Source of the DNA: Bacillota bacterium
GTDB lineage: Bacteria; Bacillota; Clostridia; Christensenellales; CAG-138
Assembly (NCBI GenBank): GCA_023458615.1
Contig: JAEWYV010000049.1
Location: forward strand, 1 to 13,111
Reading direction: 5' to 3'
Length of the DNA: 13,111 nucleotides
The notes beneath the pieces were generated by a model that saw nothing but the letters and a program-made list of their open reading frames with translations, did no database searches and was not told the origin of the DNA. Of the stretch, positions 1-7,333 are shown piece by piece. How positions within the stretch are numbered: position 1 is the stretch's first letter; each line of letters starts with the position of its first letter. The translations under genes were made by a program, and so were the position numbers.

Positions 1-14
1 CGCGTTCCATGTTT

Positions 15-521
15 TTACGCTTTCTCCTGCCGAATTTCACACAGGTTGCAAATCGCCAAATCGGTGTATTGAGCAATCGCCTCAGGTAAACCCCTGCGAT
101 ATTGCACGCCAAACGCACGCCCGTTAAATTCCTCCCGGCTGCGAAGCCAACAGGCGTCGTCCTCCGCGAAGAAGCAGATATAGCAGCGCTTGGTAAACTG
201 CTCCAACAGATCGGGATTCAGCGAGATGCACTTAACCTCTTCCCAATCGAGGTGATACACCGTCTTGCGCTTGCGGTAGGTGACGCCTGACTCATCCATC
301 TCAAAACGGAGAGCCCCGGAGCCGAACACCTCGCTATAGACGGGATAGAGCGCAACAACCAGCAAAAACAGTATCAGGATGATGCGCAGAATCGGCAGAA
401 GCGATTCGTTGGGGTTGAGCTTTGCGCCTACGAGCAGCACCGCGAGAAACGCAAGCGCAAAACTTTCCGCAAGGATGTATTTGATCAGCACGGTTTGAAA
501 CCGGACAACGCGGATTTTCAT
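15..521 (-). CDS. Small membrane protein with YcxB-like C-terminal domain
   Basis: The protein has 168 residues from the ATG at 521-519. Two hydrophobic helices (about residues 12-33 and 41-60) are followed by a soluble, beta-rich part of about 100 residues. That part contains L91-D92-W93-E94-E95-V96 and a late F137-G138-V139-Q140-Y141-R142 motif. A helix pair followed by a pleckstrin-like beta domain with a W-x-x-I/V strand is the layout of the YcxB-like family of Bacillota; the exact role of that family is not known to me, so no function is assigned. An in-frame GTG at 563-561 would add 14 residues but has no ribosome binding site. The ATG has GAAAGG about 14 bases upstream, which is rather far, so the start is moderately sure. 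The gene follows the yhaM-like gene on the same strand but lies beyond a strong terminator, so it probably has its own promoter, which I could not place. Confidence 0.7.
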   Translation of the reverse strand: MKIRVVRFQTVLIKYILAESFALAFLAVLLVGAKLNPNESLLPILRIILILFLLVVALYPVYSEVFGSGALRFEMDESGVTYRKRKTVYHLDWEEVKCISLNPDLLEQFTKRCYICFFAEDDACWLRSREEFNGRAFGVQYRRGLPEAIAQYTDLAICNLCEIRQEKA

Positions 522-588
522 ATGGAATAAAACGACCTTTCGAAAATTGGGATAAAACGACACATAGGGTTTATAAACGCTCTGTAGG

Positions 589-615
589 AAAACGGAGCGG
601 AAGTTATCCGCTCCG
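589..615 (-). terminator. Intrinsic terminator of the yhaM-like gene
   Basis: A perfect 9-bp inverted repeat, CGGAGCGGA (593-601) and TCCGCTCCG (607-615), closes a 5-base loop. Read on the minus strand the hairpin is followed directly by TTTTCC (592-587). It starts 32 bases after the stop codon of the yhaM-like gene and is well placed to end that transcript. Confidence 0.85.
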
Positions 616-646
616 CAGTTTGGATTTCTATGATTCTATAAAGGAA

Positions 647-1624
647 TTACTTGCTCTCGCCTTTTTTCAGGTGTCCATGCCCGTGGCAATAGATCTGACG
701 GTTGTCCAACGCCCACTGCCGCTCGGAAAATGCGCCGACGGATACGCCGGATAGCGCATCAAACATCTCATACATCTTGCTGTCGAGCAGGTCGATTTCG
801 GCAAGCACCTCCGCCTCTGGGAACATCGGCAGTTTCGGGCTGCCGAACTCCGCCTGACCATGATGCGCGAGTAGCATATGCTCCACCAGCATAGCGGTTT
901 CATCCGGTACGCCAAGCAGCTCGCAGGCGGCGGATACATCAGAAATGCCGATGGAGATATGACCCACGAGCTGCCCGCGCGCGGTATAACCGCTCGCGAT
1001 GCCGAGTTCGCCGGTCTCCAGTTCTTTGAGTTTGCCAATGTCGTGGAGAATCGCGCCGGTATAGATCAAATCCCCGTCCAGCGCAGGATAGATATCGATG
1101 ATGGACTTGGCAAGTTTGGTCAGCGTCCAGGTGTGGTGCAGCCAGCCGCCGCGCGTCGCATGGTGCAACTTGACCGCCGCAGGATAAAACAGCAATTTCT
1201 CGCGGTTTTCTCGCATGATGTATTGCACTAGCCGCCTTAGATCGTCGTCGGCAAATTTTTCTGCGAGATTGAAGAGCTCATCGTAGAGCCAATCCGGATC
1301 AAAAGGAGAGCAAGGTAAAAGCTTTGCCATGTCCACATTGTCCTCCGGCGTTGTGCGGCGGATCTTATCGATCTTGAGCTGCTCGGTGTCCTTCCAGATG
1401 TTGATGGAGCCGCGCACTTTGACCACGTCGTTTGCGTCAAACACGCCATGCAATTCCTTATTATAGTCCCAGAGCTTCGCGGCGCATTCTCCCTCGCTGT
1501 CTGCAACGATGAGGTCGAGATACTCCGTGCCCTTGATGTTTGTTTTTACGCTGGCGCTTTTGACGAGGCAAAACCCTTCAAATGTTTGCCCGCTGCTTTC
1601 GTTGAGTAACCGCATGCGGCTCAT
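647..1624 (-). CDS. yhaM: 3'-5' exoribonuclease, YhaM family (OB-fold plus HD domain)
   Basis: The protein has 325 residues, close to the usual 310-325 of YhaM. The N-terminal part (about 14-88) is an OB-fold nucleic-acid binding domain, with a T33-E34-Y35-L36-D37 strand, L51-W52-D53 and R71-G72. The C-terminal part (about 145-290) is an HD metal-dependent domain: H163-H164, H194-D195 in the segment A191-ILHDIGK, G221-H222, H254-H255-G256 and D278. Family members are known as single-strand-specific 3'-5' exonucleases acting in RNA turnover in the cytoplasm. The reading frame stays open to 1915, but that extension runs into mnmG on the other strand. The ATG at 1624-1622 has AAGGGGG nine bases upstream, so it is taken as the start. 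The short C-terminal tail is unusual in carrying C313-H-G-H-G-H (313-318), a possible metal-binding stretch. The gene appears to be transcribed alone, from 1678 to the terminator at 589-615. Confidence 0.9.
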   Translation of the reverse strand: MSRMRLLNESSGQTFEGFCLVKSASVKTNIKGTEYLDLIVADSEGECAAKLWDYNKELHGVFDANDVVKVRGSINIWKDTEQLKIDKIRRTTPEDNVDMAKLLPCSPFDPDWLYDELFNLAEKFADDDLRRLVQYIMRENREKLLFYPAAVKLHHATRGGWLHHTWTLTKLAKSIIDIYPALDGDLIYTGAILHDIGKLKELETGELGIASGYTARGQLVGHISIGISDVSAACELLGVPDETAMLVEHMLLAHHGQAEFGSPKLPMFPEAEVLAEIDLLDSKMYEMFDALSGVSVGAFSERQWALDNRQIYCHGHGHLKKGESK

Positions 1625-1648
1625 AGGATGTGTCCCCCTTGGTAAACT

Positions 1649-1663
1649 GGCGGACGATCCGCC
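1649..1663. repeat. Perfect inverted repeat in the yhaM-like leader
   Basis: GGCGGA (1649-1654), a CGA loop and TCCGCC (1658-1663) form a perfect 6-bp hairpin. It lies in the 5' leader of the minus-strand yhaM-like gene, just ahead of its ribosome binding site. It could stabilise the leader, affect translation or be a protein-binding site; the sequence alone does not decide. Confidence 0.5.
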
Positions 1664-1672
1664 TTTTGTAAC

Positions 1673-1681
1673 AGTATAACA
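1673..1681 (-). promoter_or_regulatory. Extended -10 promoter of the yhaM-like gene
   Basis: On the minus strand TG-T-TATACT (1681 to 1673) gives an extended -10 element, with TATACT at 1678-1673. No good -35 lies at 17 bases; TTGCGC at 19 bases is the best candidate. The expected transcript starts near 1667, leaving a leader of about 43 bases. Confidence 0.55.
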
Positions 1682-1715
1682 TACTCTTTTGAACCGCGCG
1701 CAACCTTTCATTCCG

Positions 1716-1734
1716 TTCCGGCGCGTTGCCGGAA
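1716..1734. repeat. Inverted repeat over the mnmG -35 region
   Basis: TTCCGGC (1716-1722) and GCCGGAA (1728-1734) form a perfect 7-bp inverted repeat around GCGTT. The loop and right arm overlap the candidate -35 hexamer TTGCCG (1726-1731) of the mnmG promoter, so it may be an operator. No regulator is identified. Confidence 0.4.
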
Positions 1735-1754
1735 TCCCGCGTGTGTGGTAAAAT
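1726..1754 (+). promoter_or_regulatory. Candidate promoter of the mnmG-rsmG operon
   Basis: TTGCCG (1726-1731), 17 bases, TAAAAT (1749-1754): four and five matches to the sigma-A consensus hexamers. Transcription would start near 1761, giving a leader of about 62 bases before the mnmG start. It is arranged back to back with the yhaM-like promoter. The 198 bases between the two starts (1625-1822) hold only these promoter elements, two inverted repeats and an alternating GCGTGTG-rich stretch (about 1739-1782); I see no gene there. Confidence 0.5.
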
Positions 1755-1822
1755 GCGCGTGTGCAAATGTGCGCGTTTGTATTTCTGTGGCGCGCCAGCA
1801 CGGATTGGAACAAAGAGACTGC

Positions 1823-3724
1823 ATGCCGGAACATACGCAACAATATGATATTGTCATCATCGGCGCGGGTCACGCGGGGGTGGAAGCCACACTCGCGTGT
1901 GCAAGAATGGGGCAAAAGACGCTGCTTTTAACACTAAATTTGGATTCGGTGGGGCTTATGCCCTGTAATCCGGCCATTGGTGGCACGGGAAAGGGCCATC
2001 TTGTGCGCGAGATCGATGCACTTGGTGGCGAGATGGGGCTGGCGGCGGACGATACCTTGATTCAAATGCGCATGCTCAACACGGGCAAAGGTCCCGCCGT
2101 ACATTCGCTGCGCGCGCAGATGGATAAACGCCGCTATCATGAACGCGTGAAGCGCGCAATGGAGGAACAGCCGAATCTCACGATGGTGCAAGGCGAAGCG
2201 AGCCGCTTTTTAACCGAAGGCGGGCGCATCAGCGGCGTTGTTTCGGCGGAAGGGTTTGTCTATCCCTGCCGCGCGGCGGTGGTCTGCGCGGGCGTCTATA
2301 TGAAGAGCCGGATTCTCATTGGCGATTTTTCGCGCGAGAGCGGCCCTGCCGGCTTACTGCGTTCCGAGACGCTCTCAACAGCATTATCGGAGCTTGGCAT
2401 ACCGCTCCAGCGGTTTAAGACGGGTACTCCCGCGCGCGTCAACGGTATGACGCTGGACTACGACGAGATGGAGCGGCAGGATGGGGACGTGCCAACACCT
2501 GCGTTCTCGTTTCTCAATGGTAGATTGGAGCGCGAGCAGACGCCGTGCTATTTAACCTATACCAACGACGAGACGCACCGCATCATACACGAGAATCTCC
2601 ATCGCTCCGCTATGTACAGCGGAAAGATCAACGCAACGGGAACGCGCTATTGCCCCAGCATTGAGGATAAGATCGTCCGCTTTGCAGATAAGGATCGGCA
2701 TCAGATTTTCATTGAGCCGGAAGGGCGCACCACGCATGAGATGTATGTGCAGGGCATGAGCACAAGCCTCCCGGGAGATGTGCAGATTGCGATGCTGCGC
2801 ACCATGCCGGGGTTGCACCGCTGCGAGGTGATGCGGTTAGGCTACGCAATAGAGTATGACTGCATCGACCCGACCGCGCTGGATGCAACACTTGGTGCGC
2901 ATGCCGTCCCCGGTCTTTACCTAGCGGGGCAGGTAAACGGCACAAGCGGATATGAGGAAGCCGCCGCGCAGGGGTTGCTTGCGGGCATCAACGCCGCGCT
3001 CTATTGCCGCGGCGAAGAGCCGCTGACACTCGGAAGGGACGAGGCATATCTTGGCGTACTGGTGGACGACCTCTCGGTGAAGGGTACACCGGAACCGTAT
3101 CGCATGATGACCTCGCGGTGTGAATATCGCCTGCTGTTGCGTCAGGATAATGCGGACGATCGCCTCACACATAAATCTTTGCGCACGGGGCTCATCTCCG
3201 CCGAGCGCTACGAGCGGCTGATGCGAAAGCGTGAACGAATTGAGTCGGCGTTGCATACGCTGAATCAAACGGTTCCTCCGTCGGAGGCGCTGCGCCAGCT
3301 TTTGACCGATCGCGGCGAGAGCGTGCCGCAGTCCGGCATCAAACTCTTTGATCTGCTCAAGCGCACCAATATTCGTTATACCGATTTGCTCTCGATCTTC
3401 GATTCGCTCTCCGCGCTGGACTGGGAGACGGAGGAGCGCGTGGAGACCCTTGCGCGGTACGACGGTTATATTCAAAAGCAGCAGGAACAGGTAAACAGAA
3501 ACCGTTCGCTGGAGCACACGCCTCTGCCGCAGGAGATCGACTACCTCACGCTGGATGGTCTTAGGCTGGAAGCAAGGCAAAAGTTGAACAAACACAAACC
3601 GGCGAACATCGGCATGGCGGGGCGCATCTCCGGCGTTACCCCGGCGGATGTCAATGTGTTGCTGATCTACGCAAAGCGCGGGTTTTCTGCTGCGAAGTCT
3701 GCGCATGATGAGGAGGGCAAATGA
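1823..3724 (+). CDS. mnmG: tRNA uridine-34 carboxymethylaminomethyl-modifying enzyme, FAD subunit
   Basis: MnmG (GidA), 633 residues, of normal length. With MnmE it installs the cmnm5 group on the wobble uridine of certain tRNAs in the cytoplasm, using FAD, NADH and methylene-tetrahydrofolate. The FAD-binding dinucleotide fold starts with G14-A-G16-H-A-G19-V-E. The family's cysteines appear as M46-P-C48-N-P and Y276-C277-P-S-I-E-D. The second GidA signature is intact from A368-G-Q-V-N-G to I-N-A (368-391). The first GidA signature, as I recall it, has Gly-Pro/Ser before the x-Y-C-P-S core; here it reads G-T-R-Y-C-P-S, a small deviation. The frame extends upstream to 1745, but homologues begin just before the FAD motif, so the ATG at 1823 is chosen. 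Its ribosome binding site (around AAAGAG) is weak. The stop overlaps the rsmG start. The usual neighbour mnmE is not upstream in this window. Confidence 0.96.
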   Translation: MPEHTQQYDIVIIGAGHAGVEATLACARMGQKTLLLTLNLDSVGLMPCNPAIGGTGKGHLVREIDALGGEMGLAADDTLIQMRMLNTGKGPAVHSLRAQMDKRRYHERVKRAMEEQPNLTMVQGEASRFLTEGGRISGVVSAEGFVYPCRAAVVCAGVYMKSRILIGDFSRESGPAGLLRSETLSTALSELGIPLQRFKTGTPARVNGMTLDYDEMERQDGDVPTPAFSFLNGRLEREQTPCYLTYTNDETHRIIHENLHRSAMYSGKINATGTRYCPSIEDKIVRFADKDRHQIFIEPEGRTTHEMYVQGMSTSLPGDVQIAMLRTMPGLHRCEVMRLGYAIEYDCIDPTALDATLGAHAVPGLYLAGQVNGTSGYEEAAAQGLLAGINAALYCRGEEPLTLGRDEAYLGVLVDDLSVKGTPEPYRMMTSRCEYRLLLRQDNADDRLTHKSLRTGLISAERYERLMRKRERIESALHTLNQTVPPSEALRQLLTDRGESVPQSGIKLFDLLKRTNIRYTDLLSIFDSLSALDWETEERVETLARYDGYIQKQQEQVNRNRSLEHTPLPQEIDYLTLDGLRLEARQKLNKHKPANIGMAGRISGVTPADVNVLLIYAKRGFSAAKSAHDEEGK

Positions 3725-4401
3725 TACACGAGATTCTCTCGCCACTTCGCCCCGACCTTTCGGCGGAGCAGCTGGCGCAGTTTGAAACCTACTATGCGAT
3801 GCTAAGCGACTGGAACGAGCGCGTGAACCTCACCGCCATTACCGATCCGGAAGGCGTCGCGAAAAAGCACTTTCTGGACTCCCTTGCCGCCGCGCCCTAT
3901 CTCAAGCAAGGCGCAAGCGTGGTAGACGTCGGAACCGGCGCGGGATTTCCGGGACTGCCGCTGCTCATCCTGCGACCGGATTTGAAAGTGACGCTCATGG
4001 ACAGCCTGCAAAAGCGGCTCGTATTTTTAGAGGCGGTTTTAAAGGAGCTGAATCTTAACGCTGCCTGTGTGCACGCGCGCGCCGAGGACGCGGGACAGGA
4101 TTTGCTCCATCGCGAGCGCTATGATGCCTCGCTGACCCGCGCGGTCTCCGCGCTTCCTGTTCTCGCGGAACTTACGCTTCCACTCGTCAAGATCGGAGGG
4201 GTAAGCATTGCCTATAAGGGAGATTCCAGTGAGGAACTCGAGCAGGCAAAGCGTGCGTTGGAAATTTTGCACGCAAGGGCAGAGCGGGTGGTAATCCCCT
4301 CGGACTATGGCGTGCGCGAACTCGTCATATTGACGAAACAGGCGGCAACGCCGAAACTCTACCCGCGCAAGGCGGGTACACCGGCAAAGAAACCGCTGTA
4401 A
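3721..4401 (+). CDS. rsmG: 16S rRNA (guanine-527-N7)-methyltransferase
   Basis: RsmG (GidB), 226 residues, is an S-adenosylmethionine-dependent enzyme that methylates N7 of G527 in 16S rRNA; loss of it is known to give low-level streptomycin resistance. Visible motifs are W31-N-E-R-V-N-L-T-A-I (31-40), the SAM-binding glycine loop V67-V-D-V-G-T-G-A-G-F-P-G (67-78), the R140-A-V motif, Y165-K-G and the C-terminal Y214-P-R-K-A-G-T-P-A-K-K-P-L typical of Bacillota members. The start ATG overlaps the mnmG stop by four bases (ATGA) and has AGGAGG at 3711-3716, so translation is probably coupled to mnmG. The 26-base gap to the next gene suggests all three genes form one operon. Confidence 0.96.
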   Translation: MIHEILSPLRPDLSAEQLAQFETYYAMLSDWNERVNLTAITDPEGVAKKHFLDSLAAAPYLKQGASVVDVGTGAGFPGLPLLILRPDLKVTLMDSLQKRLVFLEAVLKELNLNAACVHARAEDAGQDLLHRERYDASLTRAVSALPVLAELTLPLVKIGGVSIAYKGDSSEELEQAKRALEILHARAERVVIPSDYGVRELVILTKQAATPKLYPRKAGTPAKKPL

Positions 4402-4427
4402 CACCTCTTAGATACGAAAGGAACGAT

Positions 4428-5432
4428 TTGGAGAAAAAGACGACGACAAGAAAATCTTCCCCGCGAAAGAGCGCGCAATCTGCCTTTGCCTCGGTGGTTG
4501 CGGGTGTTGCGGGTATTTTGCTTGCGGTGTGGATTATCTACGGTACGGTGACGGTCGATCCATTCCGCTGGGGCGTTTTTGCCGAGGAGCTGATTGTTGC
4601 GCTCTGCGCGCTGTTTGCGCTGCGGTTACTCTGCGTCATCCGCCTGCCAAAGTGGCTCCCGATTGTTTGCGTCATCCTGTTGCCCGCCGCGGTTTTGCTC
4701 TATGGGTTGGTCCCAATGCCAGGGGATCCCGCGTCGTGGATTCGGGTGGCCTGCGTTGCCGCTGCCGCGGCGTTCGCGCTGCTCACCGCGCAGCAATTGG
4801 ACAACAAACCAGACGGTGTCTTGCTAGTGGCGTTGCTGATCGGGGTGAGCTTACCCGTCGTGCTTTCTGCGCAAACGCGCATGTTGGACGAACTCATGCG
4901 GGCGCTCTTGATGGCGGGCTTGTTTATGTGCGTGCTCTCCATCCGGCATAAGTCCGTATGGATGGCTTACCTTGCGACCGCCGCCTTTGCGCTTGCCGGC
5001 GGTTCTTCACTCTCCGCCGCGTTTGCGGGGCTTGGCGCCGGGGTTGGCGCGCTGCTGCTTGCCCCAAAACGAAAGCGGGGCGTTTGGGTGTTTGCGGCGG
5101 TGCTGATGGCCTCTCTACCGGTCGCCGCTTGGTTTGCCGCGCGTGCCTTGTTGCCGCAGGGTTCGCTGCTGTTTTTATTAAACGAAGCCTCTGCCGGAGA
5201 ATTTGCCCGCTTGGTGCGGGTGCATCTGCTGCGCGCGCTTGCGGTTGGACTGCTTGCGTTGGCGGCGCGGTTTTTCATCAGCCGTGAGGACGCGGCAATT
5301 CCGCTGGTTCTGGCACTTGGCGGTTGCGCCGTAGCACGGCTAATTCCGTTTGCATTTGCGCCAGATGTTTGGATGGATGCCTTTCCGCTCTGCGTTTTGG
5401 CAGGTGTTGGCGTAGCAAAGGCCGCTCGATAA
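4428..5432 (+). CDS. Polytopic membrane protein, loop-less relative of the downstream GT-C-like proteins
   Basis: 334 residues from a TTG start at 4428, supported by AAAGGA about six bases upstream. A basic N-terminus (K3, K4, R8, K9, R13, K14) is followed by about nine or ten hydrophobic helices. By eye it follows the four downstream proteins. Residues 66-76 (RLLCVIRLPKW) match residues 84-94 of the first paralogue (RLLRVIRLPRW) at 9 of 11 positions. The helices at about 118-240 line up with residues 201-320 of that protein. The last two helices (about 289-330) line up with its C-terminus, including A296-L-G-G. What is missing is the ~90-residue region with the Asp and YPxQxG motifs, and the ~120-residue loop with the SQWxEPTF motif. 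The C-terminal H-x-x-F-E-A motif is also lost (R304 takes the place of His). It therefore probably cannot catalyse sugar transfer; a regulatory, scaffold or degenerate role is possible. It lies 26 bases after rsmG and is likely co-transcribed with it. Confidence 0.75.
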   Translation: MEKKTTTRKSSPRKSAQSAFASVVAGVAGILLAVWIIYGTVTVDPFRWGVFAEELIVALCALFALRLLCVIRLPKWLPIVCVILLPAAVLLYGLVPMPGDPASWIRVACVAAAAAFALLTAQQLDNKPDGVLLVALLIGVSLPVVLSAQTRMLDELMRALLMAGLFMCVLSIRHKSVWMAYLATAAFALAGGSSLSAAFAGLGAGVGALLLAPKRKRGVWVFAAVLMASLPVAAWFAARALLPQGSLLFLLNEASAGEFARLVRVHLLRALAVGLLALAARFFISREDAAIPLVLALGGCAVARLIPFAFAPDVWMDAFPLCVLAGVGVAKAAR

Positions 5433-5477
5433 AGCGCGTGAAATACAAGCCGTAAAACAGAGAAGAAAGCGTTTCAA

Positions 5478-5501
5478 AAAAAGCTGCGATAGCGGTTTTT
5501 T
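5478..5501. terminator. Weak terminator-like hairpin after the mnmG-rsmG operon
   Basis: AAAAAGCTGC (5478-5487) can pair with GCGGTTTTTT (5492-5501) around a GATA loop. The 10 pairs include two G-U and an A/T lower half that supplies the T-run. It sits 45 bases after the stop of the 334-residue protein and before the promoter of the paralogue array. The GC-part is short, so termination may be partial. The 281-base gap 5433-5713 otherwise holds only the promoter and leader of the next gene. Confidence 0.5.
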
Positions 5502-5546
5502 GATGCAAAATTAGATTTGCCGCGCTTTTATATGCGACGGCTTTGC

Positions 5547-5575
5547 TTGTCATCCGTTGGTCACGGATATATACT
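5547..5575 (+). promoter_or_regulatory. Strong sigma-A-like promoter of the paralogue array
   Basis: TTGTCA (5547-5552), a 17-base spacer and TATACT (5570-5575) each match the consensus at five of six positions. Transcription is expected near 5582, which leaves a leader of about 132 bases before the first paralogue. Confidence 0.75.
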
Positions 5576-5582
5576 ATGAAAA

Positions 5583-5646
5583 ACAGGTTTCCTGTGTATA
5601 CAGCTGGATAAAAAGAGATTTACCTTCCGGCTGGTGTACGCATGCG
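5583..5646 (+). promoter_or_regulatory. Potentially structured leader of the paralogue array
   Basis: Three elements follow the predicted transcription start: a hairpin ACAGG-TTT-CCTGT (5583-5595), a longer-range 7-bp pairing CAGCTGG (5601-5607) with CCGGCTG (5627-5633, one G-U pair), and the palindrome CGCATGCG (5639-5646). I recognise no known riboswitch class, and no terminator or ribosome-binding-site sequestration is evident. The structure may be incidental. Confidence 0.3.
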
Positions 5647-5713
5647 CAGAAAACTGCTTTCCCGCTAATGAATAAGAAGAATCAATAAAAAAGCCAAAGA
5701 GGAAGCACACACC

Positions 5714-7333
5714 ATGGAAAGACAATCCCGCGGACAAAAAAAGACTGCTGAGCCGATTCAACATCCGGCCGCGCGTATGGCAAATGCGCTGGAAATTGCA
5801 GCACTATGGGGCGTTTTGCTGTTTGCGCTCATGCTACTGTATACAAGCCTAACGAGCACAAACTATATCGATCCGGCAAACTATAGCGGACAGCACATCA
5901 TTGCCCACACGGATAATATCGTATTCAACCTCATCGTCACGGCGGTGGCAATTGCAATCTTTCGCCTGCTTCGTGTAATTCGCCTGCCGCGCTGGTTTGT
6001 ACTCAGCGCGAGTATTGTCTTTTTAGCCGCGTTGGCGTTTATCGGGATCGCATGGTCACTTCTGATGCGTGCAACGCCGATCTCCGATCAGCAAGTGCTC
6101 TTCTCTAGCGCGTTGAATCTGGCAAAGGGAGATTACTCCGCCTTGCAGGACACAACGGGATATGAGTACTTCTATTTTGTACGGTTTCCATTCCAACTTG
6201 GGTTCTTGAGCATTCTGGAAGGCATGGTTCGCATCTTTGGAGAGAGAGGCACACTGGTTGCGGCGCCAATCCTCAATGTTTTACTGCTTATGTCCGGCTA
6301 TGCTGCGCTGCTGATGACCACCGACCGGCTCTTTGGCGATCTTCGGGTAACGTTTCTTACGCTTCTTTTGCTCTGCCTCTGTCCGCAACCGGTGTTTGCA
6401 TGCGTCTGGCTCTATGGGTTGATTCCGGCGTTGGCGTTCGCGCTTTGGAGCGTCTATTTTGCCGTGCGGTTTGTGCAGAGCGGAAAGGTTTCGTCGGCGC
6501 TTCTAGCCGCCGGGTTCTCTGCCATAGCGGTCTATTGCAAGCCCAATGCATGGATCAGTGCGGTGGCGCTGGCTATCGTCCTTGTGCTGCATGCGCTCAA
6601 GACGCGCGGCTGGAAGCCTCTGGTTGCAGCGGTACTACTGCTCGGGCTCTGCATTCCGCTGCCGAAGCTGGTGCAGGCCGCCTATGAGGAGCGCATCGGC
6701 GTTTTGTTTGGCAAGGGATATCCCATGTCGGCCTGGATGGCGATGGGCATGCGGGATAGTTGGATGGCATCGGGTTGGTACAACGCGTATTCCAAAGAGA
6801 TGTACAACACCTACGGCACCGACTTGGAGGCAATTGCCGCGCGCAACAAAAAGGATATTGAAAAGAGCCGGAAAAAATTCGCCAAAGACCCGAGGGAGGC
6901 TGGACAGTTTTATCAGGAGAAATTTGCGTCCCAGTGGAACGAATCGACCTTCGAGAGCATTTGGATTGCGGTTGTAACGGAACCCTACGGTGGAGGGGAT
7001 CGGGCCTCTCTCGCGCAGAGCCTCTATGACGGGCGTTGGCCTGGCGAAATGCTGGAAAAAGGTCTGAACTATGTTCTGCAGGTGGTCTATGCGGGCTTTG
7101 TGCTCGGCACGATCGTTATCATGCGAAAGCGGGAGAGCATACAACTCATTTTCCCGATTACGATACTGGGAGGGCTGCTGTTTCACCTGCTGTTTGAGGC
7201 CAACTCGAAGTATGCACTCACCTATGTGCCAATGTTTCTGCCAATTGCGGCATATGGCATTTTGACATTTGGCGTAAACGCCAGCGCTCTGTTCACCAAA
7301 CAAACGGACAAGACCGGAAAGGATGCAGTATGA
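5714..7333 (+). CDS. GT-C fold (family 39/PMT-like) membrane glycosyltransferase, paralogue 1
   Basis: 539 residues, about 11-12 membrane helices. ATG at 5714 is preceded by AGAGGAAG at a good distance. Family members take a sugar from a polyprenyl-phosphate carrier and attach it to an acceptor on the outer face of the membrane. Motifs shared with the three following genes: I123-S-D125-Q-Q after the third helix, as expected for a GT-C catalytic Asp; G139-D-Y141; V156-R-F-P-F-Q-L-G163; Y234-G-L-I-P-A239; K276-P-N-A-W-I; G333-K-G-Y-P-M; S407-Q-W-N-E-S-T-F413; and H491-L-L-F-E-A496 with following S-x-Y. The region about 320-450 is a large, charged, probably extracytoplasmic loop. In motif 7 it has S where the others have P. 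Its stop overlaps the next start by ATGA. The call rests on helix pattern and remembered motifs of Bacillota family-39 proteins; substrate is unknown. Confidence 0.7.
   Translation: MERQSRGQKKTAEPIQHPAARMANALEIAALWGVLLFALMLLYTSLTSTNYIDPANYSGQHIIAHTDNIVFNLIVTAVAIAIFRLLRVIRLPRWFVLSASIVFLAALAFIGIAWSLLMRATPISDQQVLFSSALNLAKGDYSALQDTTGYEYFYFVRFPFQLGFLSILEGMVRIFGERGTLVAAPILNVLLLMSGYAALLMTTDRLFGDLRVTFLTLLLLCLCPQPVFACVWLYGLIPALAFALWSVYFAVRFVQSGKVSSALLAAGFSAIAVYCKPNAWISAVALAIVLVLHALKTRGWKPLVAAVLLLGLCIPLPKLVQAAYEERIGVLFGKGYPMSAWMAMGMRDSWMASGWYNAYSKEMYNTYGTDLEAIAARNKKDIEKSRKKFAKDPREAGQFYQEKFASQWNESTFESIWIAVVTEPYGGGDRASLAQSLYDGRWPGEMLEKGLNYVLQVVYAGFVLGTIVIMRKRESIQLIFPITILGGLLFHLLFEANSKYALTYVPMFLPIAAYGILTFGVNASALFTKQTDKTGKDAV

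Noticed and set aside
1649..1671. Plus-strand terminator (GC hairpin followed by TTTT) at 1649-1667
   Set aside because: No plus-strand gene lies upstream to be terminated; the hairpin is better explained as part of the minus-strand leader, and the T-run is only four bases.
1625..1915. 97-residue N-terminal extension of the yhaM-like frame
   Set aside because: It overlaps the mnmG start region on the other strand, has no family resemblance, and the ATG at 1624 has a strong ribosome binding site.
2921..3745. Long 274-codon minus-strand frame inside mnmG
   Set aside because: It is antisense to conserved MnmG sequence and has an Arg/Leu/Gln-rich composition typical of a shadow frame; no ribosome binding site or motif supports it.
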